This document shows positions 7,576 through 16,717 of a DNA stretch of 34,687 nucleotides, piece after piece. How positions within the stretch are numbered: the stretch's first letter is position 1; each line of letters opens with the position of its first letter. The DNA is from Anaerolineae bacterium (GTDB taxonomy: Bacteria > Chloroflexota > Anaerolineae > Aggregatilineales > Phototrophicaceae). Location: positions 1 to 34,687 of the forward strand of contig JAJEGA010000114.1 of NCBI GenBank assembly GCA_022820125.1, in the 5' to 3' direction. The position numbers were made by a program, and so were the translations under genes. The notes beneath the pieces are model-generated. The model was not told where the DNA came from. It saw nothing but the letters and a program-made list of their open reading frames with translations, and made no database searches.

Positions 7576-9288
7576 CTAGTCTTCCAGCTTGTCCAATTCT
7601 GCTTGCAGCAGCTGACGCAATACATCCGGATCCGCGTTGGCGACGGGCGCGCCGCCGATGACAAATGTCGGCGTGCTGCGGATGCCAAGGGCGGCGCCGC
7701 GATCGTGATCGTAACCCACTGTCGCGACATGCGTGCCGGCTTCGTAACACGCGCGCAGCGCATCCGCATCCAGCCCGGCGGCGCCGCCTAATTGCAGCAG
7801 CTCATCGGCGCTTGCCCGCCCTTGATCCGCCTCGGTGTATAGGACATCGTGCATCGTCCAGAATTGGCTGTTGCCCTGGTCGAACGCGCACTGCGCGATC
7901 TCCGCCGCCATTTGGCTGTACGGCGGCACGATGATCGGGATGTCGCGATAGACAAAGTTGACTTGCCCGGCAAATTCTTCCAGCAGCGCTTCGACGATGC
8001 CTTCTTCGTGCCAGAATTTGCAGGCGTGGCAGCCATAAGCGCCGTATTCAATCAGGCTGACGGGCGCCTCCGGGTCGCCAAGAATCGGGTCGAGCTCGTA
8101 GCGGGCGATCGCTTCCGCGCTCGGCGGCTGATAGCCGTATAGCAGCGTATCCGGATAGAAGGCGGCCCAGGCGAACCAGAAATGGGGGAAGGCGTTGATT
8201 TGCCGCAAGCGCGCGCCTGCCAGGTCGCCGGCGACAGCGACGCCGAATATATTCCAGCGGCTGCCCGTTTCGGCATCGACGATGTCGCCATCCGCCAGCT
8301 CAAACGTCAGCGCGCTGCCTTCCACGGCGCGGTCGAAAAGCGCGGCCATGCCGGCATCGCGCGATTGATCAATGCTCGCCGCGTCCAGCGCGCTGAAGGC
8401 GCCCGGCTGCCAGACCGCCACCACATCGGTCTCGCCAACCCGGTCGTTGATGACGCCTTCCTCAACCAAGACTGAGAAGGGGTAGGCGACGCTCGCGCCC
8501 TCAATTTCCGCGCCGAGCACGCGCTCAGTGGCGAGCAGCCGCTCATCCAACGCGCCCATGAACAGGAAGGGACGCGGATTGCTGTCGTAATTGACGTAGG
8601 GATTGCTGCCATAGAAGCGACCGCCCGTCGACAGCACTTGCCCCTGCGGATACTGCGCTTTGAAGGCGCCGTAGCCAACGAGCTGCGACGGCACGATTTC
8701 GAGCAGCCTGCCCGTATGCGCGCCGACGATGCCTTCGCCGGTCAACTGCTGCCAGAGCGATTGCGTCGCGTCATCCCACATGATCAGGTCGCTGTTGCGC
8801 AGCAAGCCACTGACGCCGAAGCGCAATGCCTCGCCTGCGACTCGCCGATCGAATACGATGGCGCTGTTGCACAAGGGGCAGAAGGTCACCGCCACCGGCA
8901 AATCGTTGATGACATCATTGGCGATTTCGTGGCGCGTCAGAATCGCCAGCGGATAGGCGCGGGCGACGCCATTGACCTCCAGCGCGATCACGGGCGAAGC
9001 CGGCTGAAGCCACTGATCGGCGCTCGCAAGATCGTCAAACTGAGGATGATCTATCGGGGGAATCCCATCGCGCCCGACGCCGCCCGATATGATTTCGTAA
9101 AATACGCCGTCCTGGCTCTTGCAAACATCCATCCGGTCCCAGACTGTCTGCCAGTTGCTCAGCAAGTCCGCGTTGTCGAAAGGCGCGGGCGGAGTCTCGC
9201 AGCTGAGCTGCGCCATGGACGTGGCTGGCAGCAGCATAAAACCAATGATGAACAGCGCGGGCATTGTCTTGCGAAATTGTCGAAACAT
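7576..9288 (-). CDS. Exported DUF3179 protein fused to a DsbA-like thioredoxin domain
   Basis: 570 aa. The N-terminal signal peptide (hydrophobic 10-22, cleavage near SMAQ) predicts export. Residues about 65-390 are a DUF3179 domain: SPVIALEVNGVARAYPL, VTFCPLCNSAIVFDRR (CPLC at 137-140), FGVSGLLRNSDLIMWD, WQQLTGEG, FPHFWFAWAAF. Residues about 400-570 are a DsbA/thioredoxin_4 domain: GDPEAPVSLIEYGAYGCHAC with active-site CHAC at 420-423, and a cis-proline loop RSTPTFVIGG (P540). ATG at 9288 is preceded by AGAGGA. The DUF3179 function is not known to me. The fused dithiol domain suggests redox or metal handling at the CPLC site outside the membrane; that is inference. It lies downstream of a second DUF3179 gene on the same strand. 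Confidence 0.88.
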   Translation of the reverse strand: MFRQFRKTMPALFIIGFMLLPATSMAQLSCETPPAPFDNADLLSNWQTVWDRMDVCKSQDGVFYEIISGGVGRDGIPPIDHPQFDDLASADQWLQPASPVIALEVNGVARAYPLAILTRHEIANDVINDLPVAVTFCPLCNSAIVFDRRVAGEALRFGVSGLLRNSDLIMWDDATQSLWQQLTGEGIVGAHTGRLLEIVPSQLVGYGAFKAQYPQGQVLSTGGRFYGSNPYVNYDSNPRPFLFMGALDERLLATERVLGAEIEGASVAYPFSVLVEEGVINDRVGETDVVAVWQPGAFSALDAASIDQSRDAGMAALFDRAVEGSALTFELADGDIVDAETGSRWNIFGVAVAGDLAGARLRQINAFPHFWFAWAAFYPDTLLYGYQPPSAEAIARYELDPILGDPEAPVSLIEYGAYGCHACKFWHEEGIVEALLEEFAGQVNFVYRDIPIIVPPYSQMAAEIAQCAFDQGNSQFWTMHDVLYTEADQGRASADELLQLGGAAGLDADALRACYEAGTHVATVGYDHDRGAALGIRSTPTFVIGGAPVANADPDVLRQLLQAELDKLED

Positions 9289-9367
9289 GATCTGTCCTCT
9301 TTTCTAGGATTCCAATCGGTCTGGCAAGGTGCTGCTTGAACAAGCGAGTCCGGTCGTCTGTTTGGCA

Positions 9368-9640
9368 TCAGCCATCTTGAGTGAATTCGGCGCCTTTGAG
9401 AATCGTATCGGGAAAGAAAGCGGCCCAGGCGAACCACAAGTGCGGGAAAGCGTGCAGCTGACGGAGCTCGGCGCCCTTCAGCGGGCCGTCAATCGCTTCG
9501 CCCAAGACGTTCCAACGGCTGCCGGTCGAAATGTCCATAAAGCTGCTGCCACCAGGACTCGGTCGCGTCGTCCGACATCACCAGATCGCTGTAGCGCAGG
9601 TTGCCGGATACGCCGAATCGCAATGCCCGGCCATCCACTC
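9368..9640 (-). pseudogene. Relic of a third DUF3179 gene with an internal deletion
   Basis: Reading the minus strand from 9640, one frame gives VDGRALRFGVSGNLRY, then SDLVMSDDATESWWQQL, matching the middle of the DUF3179 domain. After a jump and frame change near 9538, another frame gives ISTGSRWNVLGEAIDG, then QLHAFPHLWFAWAAFFPD, ending in a stop at 9368-9370, which matches the C-terminal end. The region between these motifs in the intact neighbours (nearly 200 residues) is missing, and there is no start. It is closest to neither flanking copy over its full length, so it looks like a third, decayed tandem copy. Confidence 0.75.
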
Positions 9641-10823
9641 AGGCATCGGACGAAGCCAAGCCATAGACTTCTGTTTCGGGGTGGAAAGCAGCCCAAGCGA
9701 ACCAAAAGTGCGGGAAGGCATGCACCCAATTGAGCTGGCTGCCCTTGAGCTCGCCATCAGTCGCTTCGCCAAAGGCATTCCAGGTTGACCCCGTCGCGTC
9801 GTCGGTGAAAGCGCCGTCATCCCCGGCGGCGAAGTGCAATACCTCGCCGTCAAATGTGGACTGATACATGCCGGCGGTACCGATATCGCGGGCGCTGTCG
9901 ATGCGGGAGTCGCCAAGCGCGCTGGCGACGCCGCGCTGATAGAAGACGACTACTGGCGTATCGCCGATCTCGTCGTTAACTGCCCCTTCCTGCCGCAAGA
10001 TCTCGAAGGGATAGGCTTTGGCGCTGTCGCCGATGATAGCGGCCAGCACATGATCAACTGCCGAATCCAGCCGCGGATCAACCTCGCCGCGAAACAGAAA
10101 GGGGCGGCCCGGGCGGCTGTCGTAATTGCTGTACGGGTTGATGCCATACTGACGGCTGTAACCCGTATCGCGCGACATGACCAGCCCATCGGGGAAGCGC
10201 TCGGCGAAGCGGCCGAAACCAATAACCTGCGATGGCACGATGTCGAGCAGCAGGCCAGCGTATTCGCCCGCCAGCCCCTCGCCCGTCAACTGCTGCCACC
10301 AGGTTTCGCTCTGGCGGTCATACATGATTAAGTCGCTGTTGCGCAGCAGACCGCTCACGCCGAAGTCCAGCACATCGCCGTTCACGCGCCGATCAAAGCT
10401 GACCGAGCTGTTGCAAAGCGGGCAGAAGGTGACAGCGACAGGCTTGCCGGCGATTTCGTCATTGGCGATCTCATGCCACATGAGAATGGCCAAGGGGTAT
10501 GCGCGCGCTTCGCCGTCCATTTCCAGCGCGATCACCGGCGAACGATCGCTGAGCCAGAGCGCCGCTTCCTCGATGGTTTCCATGGCCGGCTCAGTCACCG
10601 ACGGAATGCCGTCCTTCACCGGATGACCCACCAGGATCTCGGCGAAGTCGACCATGCTGTTGCAGAAGTTGGTTGTCCAGTTGGCGGTGTTGAGGTTGGC
10701 GGGCTGGCAGCTGTCTTGGCTCTGCGCTGGCATCTGCGCCGCATTCAGCGCGAGAAAGCCAGCCAACAGGGTGACGATGCCCGCAAGAAGCGGCGCGCGC
10801 CGCAGTCGCTTCGGCTTGAGCAT
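9639..10823 (-). CDS. Exported DUF3179 protein
   Basis: 394 aa. Positively charged start MLKPKRLRR, hydrophobic helix (11-30) and likely cleavage near AQSQ indicate export. DUF3179 domain spans most of the rest: SPVIALEMDGEARAYPLAIL, VTFCPLCNSSVSFDRR (CPLC at 134-137), FGVSGLLRNSDLIMYD, WWQQLTGEGLAGEYAG, YGINPYSNYDSRPGRPF, FPHFWFAWAAFHPETEVYG. It stops right after the domain, without the DsbA extension of its neighbour. AAGGA lies about 8 bases before the ATG. Molecular function unknown; paralogous with the gene at 7576-9288, with a relic copy between them. Confidence 0.85.
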   Translation of the reverse strand: MLKPKRLRRAPLLAGIVTLLAGFLALNAAQMPAQSQDSCQPANLNTANWTTNFCNSMVDFAEILVGHPVKDGIPSVTEPAMETIEEAALWLSDRSPVIALEMDGEARAYPLAILMWHEIANDEIAGKPVAVTFCPLCNSSVSFDRRVNGDVLDFGVSGLLRNSDLIMYDRQSETWWQQLTGEGLAGEYAGLLLDIVPSQVIGFGRFAERFPDGLVMSRDTGYSRQYGINPYSNYDSRPGRPFLFRGEVDPRLDSAVDHVLAAIIGDSAKAYPFEILRQEGAVNDEIGDTPVVVFYQRGVASALGDSRIDSARDIGTAGMYQSTFDGEVLHFAAGDDGAFTDDATGSTWNAFGEATDGELKGSQLNWVHAFPHFWFAWAAFHPETEVYGLASSDA

Positions 10824-11169
10824 GGGGGAGGTCCTTTCATTCCAGATTACAAACTAAGCATAGGCGGTCTTCCTTACGGCGACGTTACAGGCAATCCTAT
10901 GTTTACAATTCGGATTCAAGCATTTCGCGGCTGCCGGCGGCTGGTCAAGATTCCGTCGTGGCGCGCATCAGTCGCCTGTCATCGTTCCGCCGGCATCTCG
11001 GCGCAAGCTTGGGTTGCTTCGCCCGCCGCCAGCTGCTGCCCCGCGCCTGCGGCAGATGCGCCGGGACGTGCTAGAATAAAACTTGCGTCAATGAGTCGCA
11101 TGTGTGAACCGCGTGTATGCTAATAGCTCGGAAGCAACTACGATTTGACCAGCCGGTGGGAGGCCGAAG
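10824..11169. other. Divergent intergenic region
   Basis: Separates the divergent DUF3179 and SGNH genes. I see no convincing ORF. It holds a candidate extended -10 at 11069-11077 for the plus-strand gene. The GC-rich stretch 10920-11060 looks like coding-type sequence but has no supported frame on either strand. Confidence 0.5.
11069..11077 (+). promoter_or_regulatory. Extended -10 promoter element
   Basis: TGCTAGAAT, an extended -10 (TGn plus TAGAAT). No good -35. It would start transcription near 11084, about 86 bases before the GTG of the SGNH gene at 11170. Confidence 0.35.
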
Positions 11170-12483
11170 GTGAGGCAGCGAGCGTCCAGATACGCCATCG
11201 TCTTTGGCTTGGGCATCGCTCTGGCCGGCTTGGCGCTTGATCTGCTGCCCGGCACGCGCCCCGGCTTTCATTCGCTGCAGCTTCTAATTGTCTTGCTGGG
11301 CTTATTCCTTAGCCTGCTCCCCTTCGCGGCCCGGCGATTGGCGACTTGGAAAACGGGGCCCAAGCTAAGAAGCGCGCTGCCAAAATCCATTGCCGTCATC
11401 ATCGTGACCAGCTTCGCGCTTGAAATTGCCCTGATCGCAATAGGCTACGGGACCTACTTCCCCCAAGATATTCCCGATTCGTTTTTGCGCCCCGCGCCCT
11501 GGTGGACCTGTGAGGACCCAGCCTGTCACTATGTCCAGGCGGAAATGGAGAGGGCATGCGAGAAGGGCTATATGTCGGGCCGCTACTGCATCGTGAACGC
11601 GCAGGGTTTTCACGATAGACAAGACTTCGTCTACAGCGACGCCCTCGACGACCAAACGCGGATTCTTGTACTGGGCGACTCGTTCACCTTTGGCGAGGAC
11701 GCAGATATCGGCAAGTCTTACGTCGAAACGCTTGAAGCGGGCGGGACAGGCAGAGTGATATGGAACACCGGCATATTCGGCGTGGGGACGAATCAAGCGC
11801 TAGCGGCTTTTCAAATGTTTGCGCCCGTATTGAACCCGCACCTGACCATCTACGGATTCTATGTCAACGATTTTTTCGACAACCTCTTTCCGGTGGACGG
11901 CTACTATCTGGGCATTGATGAGAATGACGAGGTCGTCAAATTGCAGCGTTATCACCTTGATCCCTGGGGCAATGTGACCAGGCTGGAATCTCAAGAGCTG
12001 CTCTACTATCGATGGCGCGGCGTCGAAGCGCCGGGCAACGATTTCGAGCGCATCCTTGGCGCCACGCGATTAGGCTCCCTTTTCATCAGCGCAATTGACC
12101 AGCTCGGCAAGCAGCTTGGCTTGGCGCAGTTGACGCATTTCCGCCGCCAGGTTGACCTCACGCGCGCGTATCTGCGGGAATTGCGCGACGCAAGCGCGGC
12201 GCTCAATAGCGAGCTTTTGATCATGCTCATCCCCAAAAAAACTGATCTGAAAAAGCCGAGCGCAGAGTTCCAAGGCGCGATCCAATTGTTTGAAGAGCTG
12301 GGCATAAGCTATTTTATGCCAAGCCAAGCGCTTGACGCCGAAGCGGATTATGCGCCGGACTGGCACTGGAATAACGCGGGCCATCTGAAAGTCGGCATGC
12401 TGCTAAGTGAATGCGTCGACCGATTTCTCGCGGAAGGGCAGCTGGCCAACTGTCCCTACGTTGTCGCGCCTAAAGGACTCTAG
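11170..12483 (+). CDS. Membrane-anchored SGNH/GDSL hydrolase-like protein, paralogue 1
   Basis: 437 aa. GTG start at 11170 supported by GGGAGG 6-7 bases upstream. Three hydrophobic helices (about 8-27, 36-54, 71-93) are followed by a globular domain predicted outside the membrane. It carries SGNH blocks: ILVLGDSFTFG (nucleophile S171), NTGIFGVGTNQ, IYGFYVNDF (N233, D234) and a DWHWNNAGH motif (D397, H399). The D-x-H-W-N form resembles AlgX/AlgJ-like acetyl-transfer enzymes more than classical lipases. Six cysteines are shared with the next gene: CEDPACHY (114, 119), 130, 140 and two near the C-terminus. Likely acts on O-acyl groups of a surface polymer; substrate unknown. Followed after about 100 bases by its paralogue. 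Confidence 0.75.
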   Translation: MRQRASRYAIVFGLGIALAGLALDLLPGTRPGFHSLQLLIVLLGLFLSLLPFAARRLATWKTGPKLRSALPKSIAVIIVTSFALEIALIAIGYGTYFPQDIPDSFLRPAPWWTCEDPACHYVQAEMERACEKGYMSGRYCIVNAQGFHDRQDFVYSDALDDQTRILVLGDSFTFGEDADIGKSYVETLEAGGTGRVIWNTGIFGVGTNQALAAFQMFAPVLNPHLTIYGFYVNDFFDNLFPVDGYYLGIDENDEVVKLQRYHLDPWGNVTRLESQELLYYRWRGVEAPGNDFERILGATRLGSLFISAIDQLGKQLGLAQLTHFRRQVDLTRAYLRELRDASAALNSELLIMLIPKKTDLKKPSAEFQGAIQLFEELGISYFMPSQALDAEADYAPDWHWNNAGHLKVGMLLSECVDRFLAEGQLANCPYVVAPKGL

Positions 12484-12581
12484 AATGGGAGCAGTTCGCA
12501 AAATGCCCCGGGCGCGAAAGGCGTTTCAATCGGATTGGCACATGCGAACATGATAGCTGACTTGCGCATTAAGAGGTGGGA

Positions 12582-13883
12582 ATGATTGACCTGACGCTTA
12601 GAGCGGTCATCGCAATCGGATTGATCCTGGCGCTGCTGGGCTTGGGCATCGATTTCATTTTGCCGAGCGCCAGCCCTGGGCTGAATCTGCCGCAGTTTCT
12701 CATCATCGCCGCCGGTTTGACGCTTTCCGCAATTGCCTGGCAGCTTCGCCGGCCCGGCTTGCGCCAGCGCATTTCGCGGGCGATGGGCAAAACTGTAATT
12801 GCCGCTGTCGCCGTCTCTCTGATTACCTTGGCCGCGCTGGAAATCCTCTTGACGGTCTTCGGCATGTCGACGCTCTTTCACGCGACGCCGCCGCCGATTC
12901 TGGTGACGCCAATTGATTGGTGGATCTGCGATGCGCCTGGCTGCCATTATATCTACGACAATGTACAGGCGGCTTGTAAAAAGGGCGGCGTACCGGAACG
13001 CATTTGCGCGATCAACCGCCAGGGTTATCCCGGCTCAAGTGACTTCCTGCCACCGGACGTCAACGACGACAGGCTGCGCATCCTGCACTTGGGCGATTCC
13101 TTTGCCTTTGGGCGCACAGCCGACCTGGGCGAATCCTACGCCGAATACCTCGAAGCTGAATTCCCGGAAGCGCTGTTTTGGAATACCGGCATGTCCGGCA
13201 CTGGAACCAATCAGGCGATCAAAGCCTTAGATTACTTCGCGCCTCAGTTGCAGCCCCAGCTTGCCATTCTTGGCTTTTTTATGAATGACTTTGGCGACAA
13301 TATGCTGCCTGTCGAAAGTTGGTTCCGCGTTCTCGATCCGCAAGGCAGGCCAGTATCCGTGCGCTTCTACCATTATGACGGCTGGGGCGAAGTCTATAAG
13401 TCCAACATTGAAACTGCCATGCGCTATTTTGGGAAGGGCCCGCCGCCGCGCAATGGCGTGGAGCATGCCATCGGCATCACCCGGCTTGGGACCTTGCTGC
13501 TTCGATTGCGCGACAACCTGGCCGCGCTCAGCGGGACGCTTAGAGCGAAGCAGATTAAAATCACCGGCGAATTCCTGGCTCAGCTGCGCGACCAGGCGGC
13601 GGCGCAAGGCGTGGACTTGCTCGTTCTCGTCATTCCGCGGCAAAATGACGTTGACGCTCCTGGCGACTATTACCGCGCGGCGATTCAACTGATGGAAGAA
13701 ACGGGCTTGCCCTATATGAATCCGTCGCATGTGCTGGACGCGGAAACCGATTATGCCCCAGCGAGAGACGGTCATTGGAATTCCGCCGGCCACCAAAAGG
13801 TCGGCGCGCTGCTGGCCGATTGCGTGGAAGCCTACTTGAGCAGCGGCGACCTGGCCGACTGCCAGAATGTAGTCATGCCCTGA
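12582..13883 (+). CDS. Membrane-anchored SGNH/GDSL hydrolase-like protein, paralogue 2
   Basis: 433 aa, homologous along its full length to the preceding gene. I chose the ATG at 12582, just after an AGAGGTGGG ribosome site. A GTG two codons earlier (12576) would lie inside that site. Same plan: N-terminal hydrophobic helices, then LRILHLGDSFAFGR (block I), NTGMSGTGTNQ, ILGFFMNDF, and DGHWNSAGH near the C-terminus. The cysteine pattern is conserved (CDAPGCHY, then AC, RIC, and two C-terminal). Probably cotranscribed with the preceding gene (98-base gap, no terminator seen). Tandem duplication with divergence suggests related but different substrates or a complex; neither can be shown here. 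Confidence 0.75.
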   Translation: MIDLTLRAVIAIGLILALLGLGIDFILPSASPGLNLPQFLIIAAGLTLSAIAWQLRRPGLRQRISRAMGKTVIAAVAVSLITLAALEILLTVFGMSTLFHATPPPILVTPIDWWICDAPGCHYIYDNVQAACKKGGVPERICAINRQGYPGSSDFLPPDVNDDRLRILHLGDSFAFGRTADLGESYAEYLEAEFPEALFWNTGMSGTGTNQAIKALDYFAPQLQPQLAILGFFMNDFGDNMLPVESWFRVLDPQGRPVSVRFYHYDGWGEVYKSNIETAMRYFGKGPPPRNGVEHAIGITRLGTLLLRLRDNLAALSGTLRAKQIKITGEFLAQLRDQAAAQGVDLLVLVIPRQNDVDAPGDYYRAAIQLMEETGLPYMNPSHVLDAETDYAPARDGHWNSAGHQKVGALLADCVEAYLSSGDLADCQNVVMP

Positions 13884-13925
13884 ATTTGCGCTGGCGATAG
13901 CAGGCGGCGCGAGCGAAACGAAAAT

Positions 13926-15302
13926 ATGAGCAAGCGACGCAGTTCATTCGTCTGTTCCAACTGTGGCAAACGCAGCCCCGCCTACTTCGGGCGCTGCCCT
14001 CAATGTCGCCTGTTTGACACGATGGTTGAACAGGTTGAGGCGGCGCGCCAGTCAACCGGCGCCGGCGCCACAAACTACGAAGGCGCGCGGCAACAGGCGA
14101 CTCGGCTTGCTGATATTGAGCCGGCGGCTGAAGCGCGCATTCCCGTGCCAATCGCTGAGTTTAGTCGCGTGCTGGGCGGCGGGCTGGTGCCGGGCAGCCT
14201 CGTCTTGCTCGGTGGCGAACCAGGCATCGGCAAGTCCACGCTGGTGCTAGAATTATCGGCGCTCCTGGCGCGATCGGATGCCCGTGTCCTCTACGTCAGC
14301 GGCGAAGAAAGCGCGCAACAGATCAAGCTGCGGGCTGATCGCATGAGCTTGGGCGAACCAAGCCTCTACCTGCTGACGGAGACCGATCTTGACCTTATCT
14401 TTGAGCAGATCCAGGCGCTTGAGCCGACGCTGGTGGTGATTGATTCGATTCAAACGACCCGCGTCGCCGCCCTAAACTCGTCGCCGGGTTTGGTGGCGCA
14501 GGTGCGGGAATGCGCCATCCGATTGCAAGACCTGGCGAAACGCAGCGCGGTGAGCGTACTGATGATCGGCCACGTGACCAAAGATGGAAACATCGCCGGT
14601 CCTCGCACATTGGAGCATATCGTCGACGCCGTGCTCTACCTTGAAGGCGATCCCTTCGGTCAGTATCGGCTGCTGCGCGGGGTCAAGAATCGCTTCGGCG
14701 CCACCAGCGAAGTCGGCGTCTTTGAGATGCGCGGCAGCGGCTTGGCGGAAGTCGCCAATCCATCGCAGGCTTTTCTCGAAGAGCGTGTGATCAACGCGCC
14801 CGGCTCCGCCATTGCAATCACCATGGAAGGCTCTCGACCGCTGCTGGTGGAATTGCAAGCGCTCACCAGTCCATCGGCTTTTGGCAATCCGCGGCGCACG
14901 CCAAATGGCATTGATATGAATCGCCTGCTGCTGATCAGCGCGGTCTTGAGCAAGCGCATCGGGCTGAAACTGTGGGAACAAGATGTCTTTGTCAATGTCA
15001 TTGGCGGCTTAAGAATTTCGGAGCCAGCCTCGGACTTGGCGCTTGCCCTGGCGATCGCCTCCAGCTACAGCGATCGCGCGTTGCCGGCTGACATCGCGAT
15101 CGTCGGCGAGGTCGGGTTGAGCGGCGAACTGCGGCGCGTCGGTCAGTTGGCGGCGAGATTGAACGAAGCGCGAAAGATCGGCTTCAAGCGGGCTTTGGTT
15201 CCGCGGCTGCGGCGCCATGAAAGCGACTTGCCGCCGGGCATAGAGTTGATCCAGGTCAGAAGCGTTGCTGAGGCGATGCGCGCCATCTTGCCCGCGGAAT
15301 GA
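13926..15302 (+). CDS. radA: DNA repair protein RadA
   Basis: Branch-migration ATPase of homologous recombination, 458 aa, cytoplasmic. Domains in order: C4 zinc finger (C10, C13 in CSNCG; C24, C27 in CPQC); RecA-like ATPase with Walker A GEPGIGKST (97-105), VLYVSGEES, Walker B region LVVIDSIQT and RadA-specific KNRFG (254-258) followed by GATSEVGVFEM; C-terminal Lon-protease-like domain (DVFVNVIGGLRISEPASDLA, DIAIVGEVGLSGELRRV). Length and all motifs are normal. ATG at 13926. It begins 42 bases after the SGNH gene and could be read through from it; it converges with asnS, whose stop is 17 bases away. Confidence 0.97.
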   Translation: MSKRRSSFVCSNCGKRSPAYFGRCPQCRLFDTMVEQVEAARQSTGAGATNYEGARQQATRLADIEPAAEARIPVPIAEFSRVLGGGLVPGSLVLLGGEPGIGKSTLVLELSALLARSDARVLYVSGEESAQQIKLRADRMSLGEPSLYLLTETDLDLIFEQIQALEPTLVVIDSIQTTRVAALNSSPGLVAQVRECAIRLQDLAKRSAVSVLMIGHVTKDGNIAGPRTLEHIVDAVLYLEGDPFGQYRLLRGVKNRFGATSEVGVFEMRGSGLAEVANPSQAFLEERVINAPGSAIAITMEGSRPLLVELQALTSPSAFGNPRRTPNGIDMNRLLLISAVLSKRIGLKLWEQDVFVNVIGGLRISEPASDLALALAIASSYSDRALPADIAIVGEVGLSGELRRVGQLAARLNEARKIGFKRALVPRLRRHESDLPPGIELIQVRSVAEAMRAILPAE

Positions 15303-15319
15303 GCGAATAGCGGCGAGCG

Positions 15320-16657
15320 CTACGGGTACTTCCGATTGAGCAGACGCGCGTAGGGAATCGTCTCGCGCACGTGGCTCAAGCCGCAGATCCAAGCGACCGT
15401 GCGCTCAATGCCGATGCCGAAGCCGGCGTGCGGCGCCGTGCCGAACTTGCGCAGGTCAAGATACCACTGGTAGGCTTCCCGCCCCAGCCCCATGTCGTCG
15501 ATGTTCGCCGCCAGCAGCGCCTCATCGTGGATGCGCTCGCTGCCGCCGATGATCTCGCCATACCCTTCCGGCGCCAGCAGATCGACGCTGCGGCAGACTT
15601 CCGGTCTTCCCGCGACCGGCGTCATATAAAAGGCTTTGACCGCCGTCGGATAGTGATAGACGAAGACGGGTTTGTCGAAGAGTTCAGCCAGCGCCGTTTC
15701 CTGCGGGCTGCCGAAGTCCTCTCCCCATTCGATGGCCAGCTCCGCTCGCGCTTCCGGGTCGTCAGTCCCGGCATGGATTTTTTGCAGCTGCTCGACTGCC
15801 TCATCGTAGCTGATGCGGGCGAAGGGCGGCGTGATCGCCTTGAGCTTGTTTATGTCGCGCTCAATGATGGCAAGTTCCTGCTGATGCTTCTCCAAGACTT
15901 TGCTTACCACGTAAGCCACCATGCCCTCTTCGATTTCCATCAGCTCTTCGAGGCTGCAGAAGGCGATCTCCGGCTCCAGCATCCAGAACTCGATCAGGTG
16001 ACGGCGCGTCTTCGATTTCTCGGCACGAAAGGTGGGCCCGAAGCAGTAAACCTTGCCAAAAGCCATGATGTTCGCTTCGTTATAGAGTTGGCCCGTTTGC
16101 GCCAGAAAAGCCTTCTCGCCAAAATAATCGACCTCAAAGAGCGTGGTTGTTTCTTCGCCGGCGGCGGGCGTGATGATCGGTGTATCAACCAGCAGAAAGC
16201 CCTGATCGTCCAGCCAATCGCGCATCGCCTTGATGATGGTCGCCCGGATCCGCAAGATCGCCCATTGTCGGTTGCTGCGCAGCCAAAGGTGGCGATGGTT
16301 CATCAAGAATTCAGTGCCGTGATCCTTGGGCGTGATCGGGTATTCCTGCGCCAACTGCGCCAGCTCCAGCTTTTGGATGCCAATCTCGTAACCGCCGGGA
16401 AAGCCGGGCGCGCGTTCATCGGCGCGGACGGCGCCCGTGATGATGACCGATGACTCCTGCGTCAAGCTGCGGGCGATTTCGAATTCAGCCGGCGCCATCT
16501 CCTTCTTGAAGGCGACGCATTGGGCTTGCCCGCTGCCATCGCGCAGCAAGATGAATTGCAGGCGCCCCTTGCCCGTCCGGTTATAAACCCAGCCGCGCAC
16601 TGTCACTTCTTGCCCGACATAGCCTGCGATATCTTTGATTTGAATGACTTGCGCCAC
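15320..16657 (-). CDS. asnS: Asparaginyl-tRNA synthetase
   Basis: Class II aminoacyl-tRNA synthetase that charges tRNA-Asn, 445 aa, cytoplasmic. N-terminal OB-fold anticodon-binding domain ([26 protein letters not shown]). Catalytic domain has [14 protein letters not shown] entry ([19 protein letters not shown]), motif 2 [20 protein letters not shown] and motif 3 [16 protein letters not shown]. The FWMLEPE form favours Asn over Asp specificity. Start set at GTG 16657 because AAAGGAG lies 7 bases upstream and the protein then begins with the OB-fold; an upstream in-frame start adds 12 residues without a ribosome site. Located 60 bases downstream of tsaC on the same strand. Confidence 0.95.
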   Translation of the reverse strand: MAQVIQIKDIAGYVGQEVTVRGWVYNRTGKGRLQFILLRDGSGQAQCVAFKKEMAPAEFEIARSLTQESSVIITGAVRADERAPGFPGGYEIGIQKLELAQLAQEYPITPKDHGTEFLMNHRHLWLRSNRQWAILRIRATIIKAMRDWLDDQGFLLVDTPIITPAAGEETTTLFEVDYFGEKAFLAQTGQLYNEANIMAFGKVYCFGPTFRAEKSKTRRHLIEFWMLEPEIAFCSLEELMEIEEGMVAYVVSKVLEKHQQELAIIERDINKLKAITPPFARISYDEAVEQLQKIHAGTDDPEARAELAIEWGEDFGSPQETALAELFDKPVFVYHYPTAVKAFYMTPVAGRPEVCRSVDLLAPEGYGEIIGGSERIHDEALLAANIDDMGLGREAYQWYLDLRKFGTAPHAGFGIGIERTVAWICGLSHVRETIPYARLLNRKYP

Positions 16658-16717
16658 CGTTGGCTCCTTTTGCGAGGCGAGCAATTGCCACACGCGATTA
16701 TATCACAGCGGAAGATT

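Noticed and set aside
15307..15321. Bidirectional terminator between radA and asnS (TAGCG/CGCTA stem)
   Set aside because: Only a 5-bp stem without T-runs, and it overlaps the asnS stop codon.
15371..16453. 360-aa ORF antisense to asnS
   Set aside because: Shadow of asnS, which has intact class II motifs; the antisense frame shows no domain.
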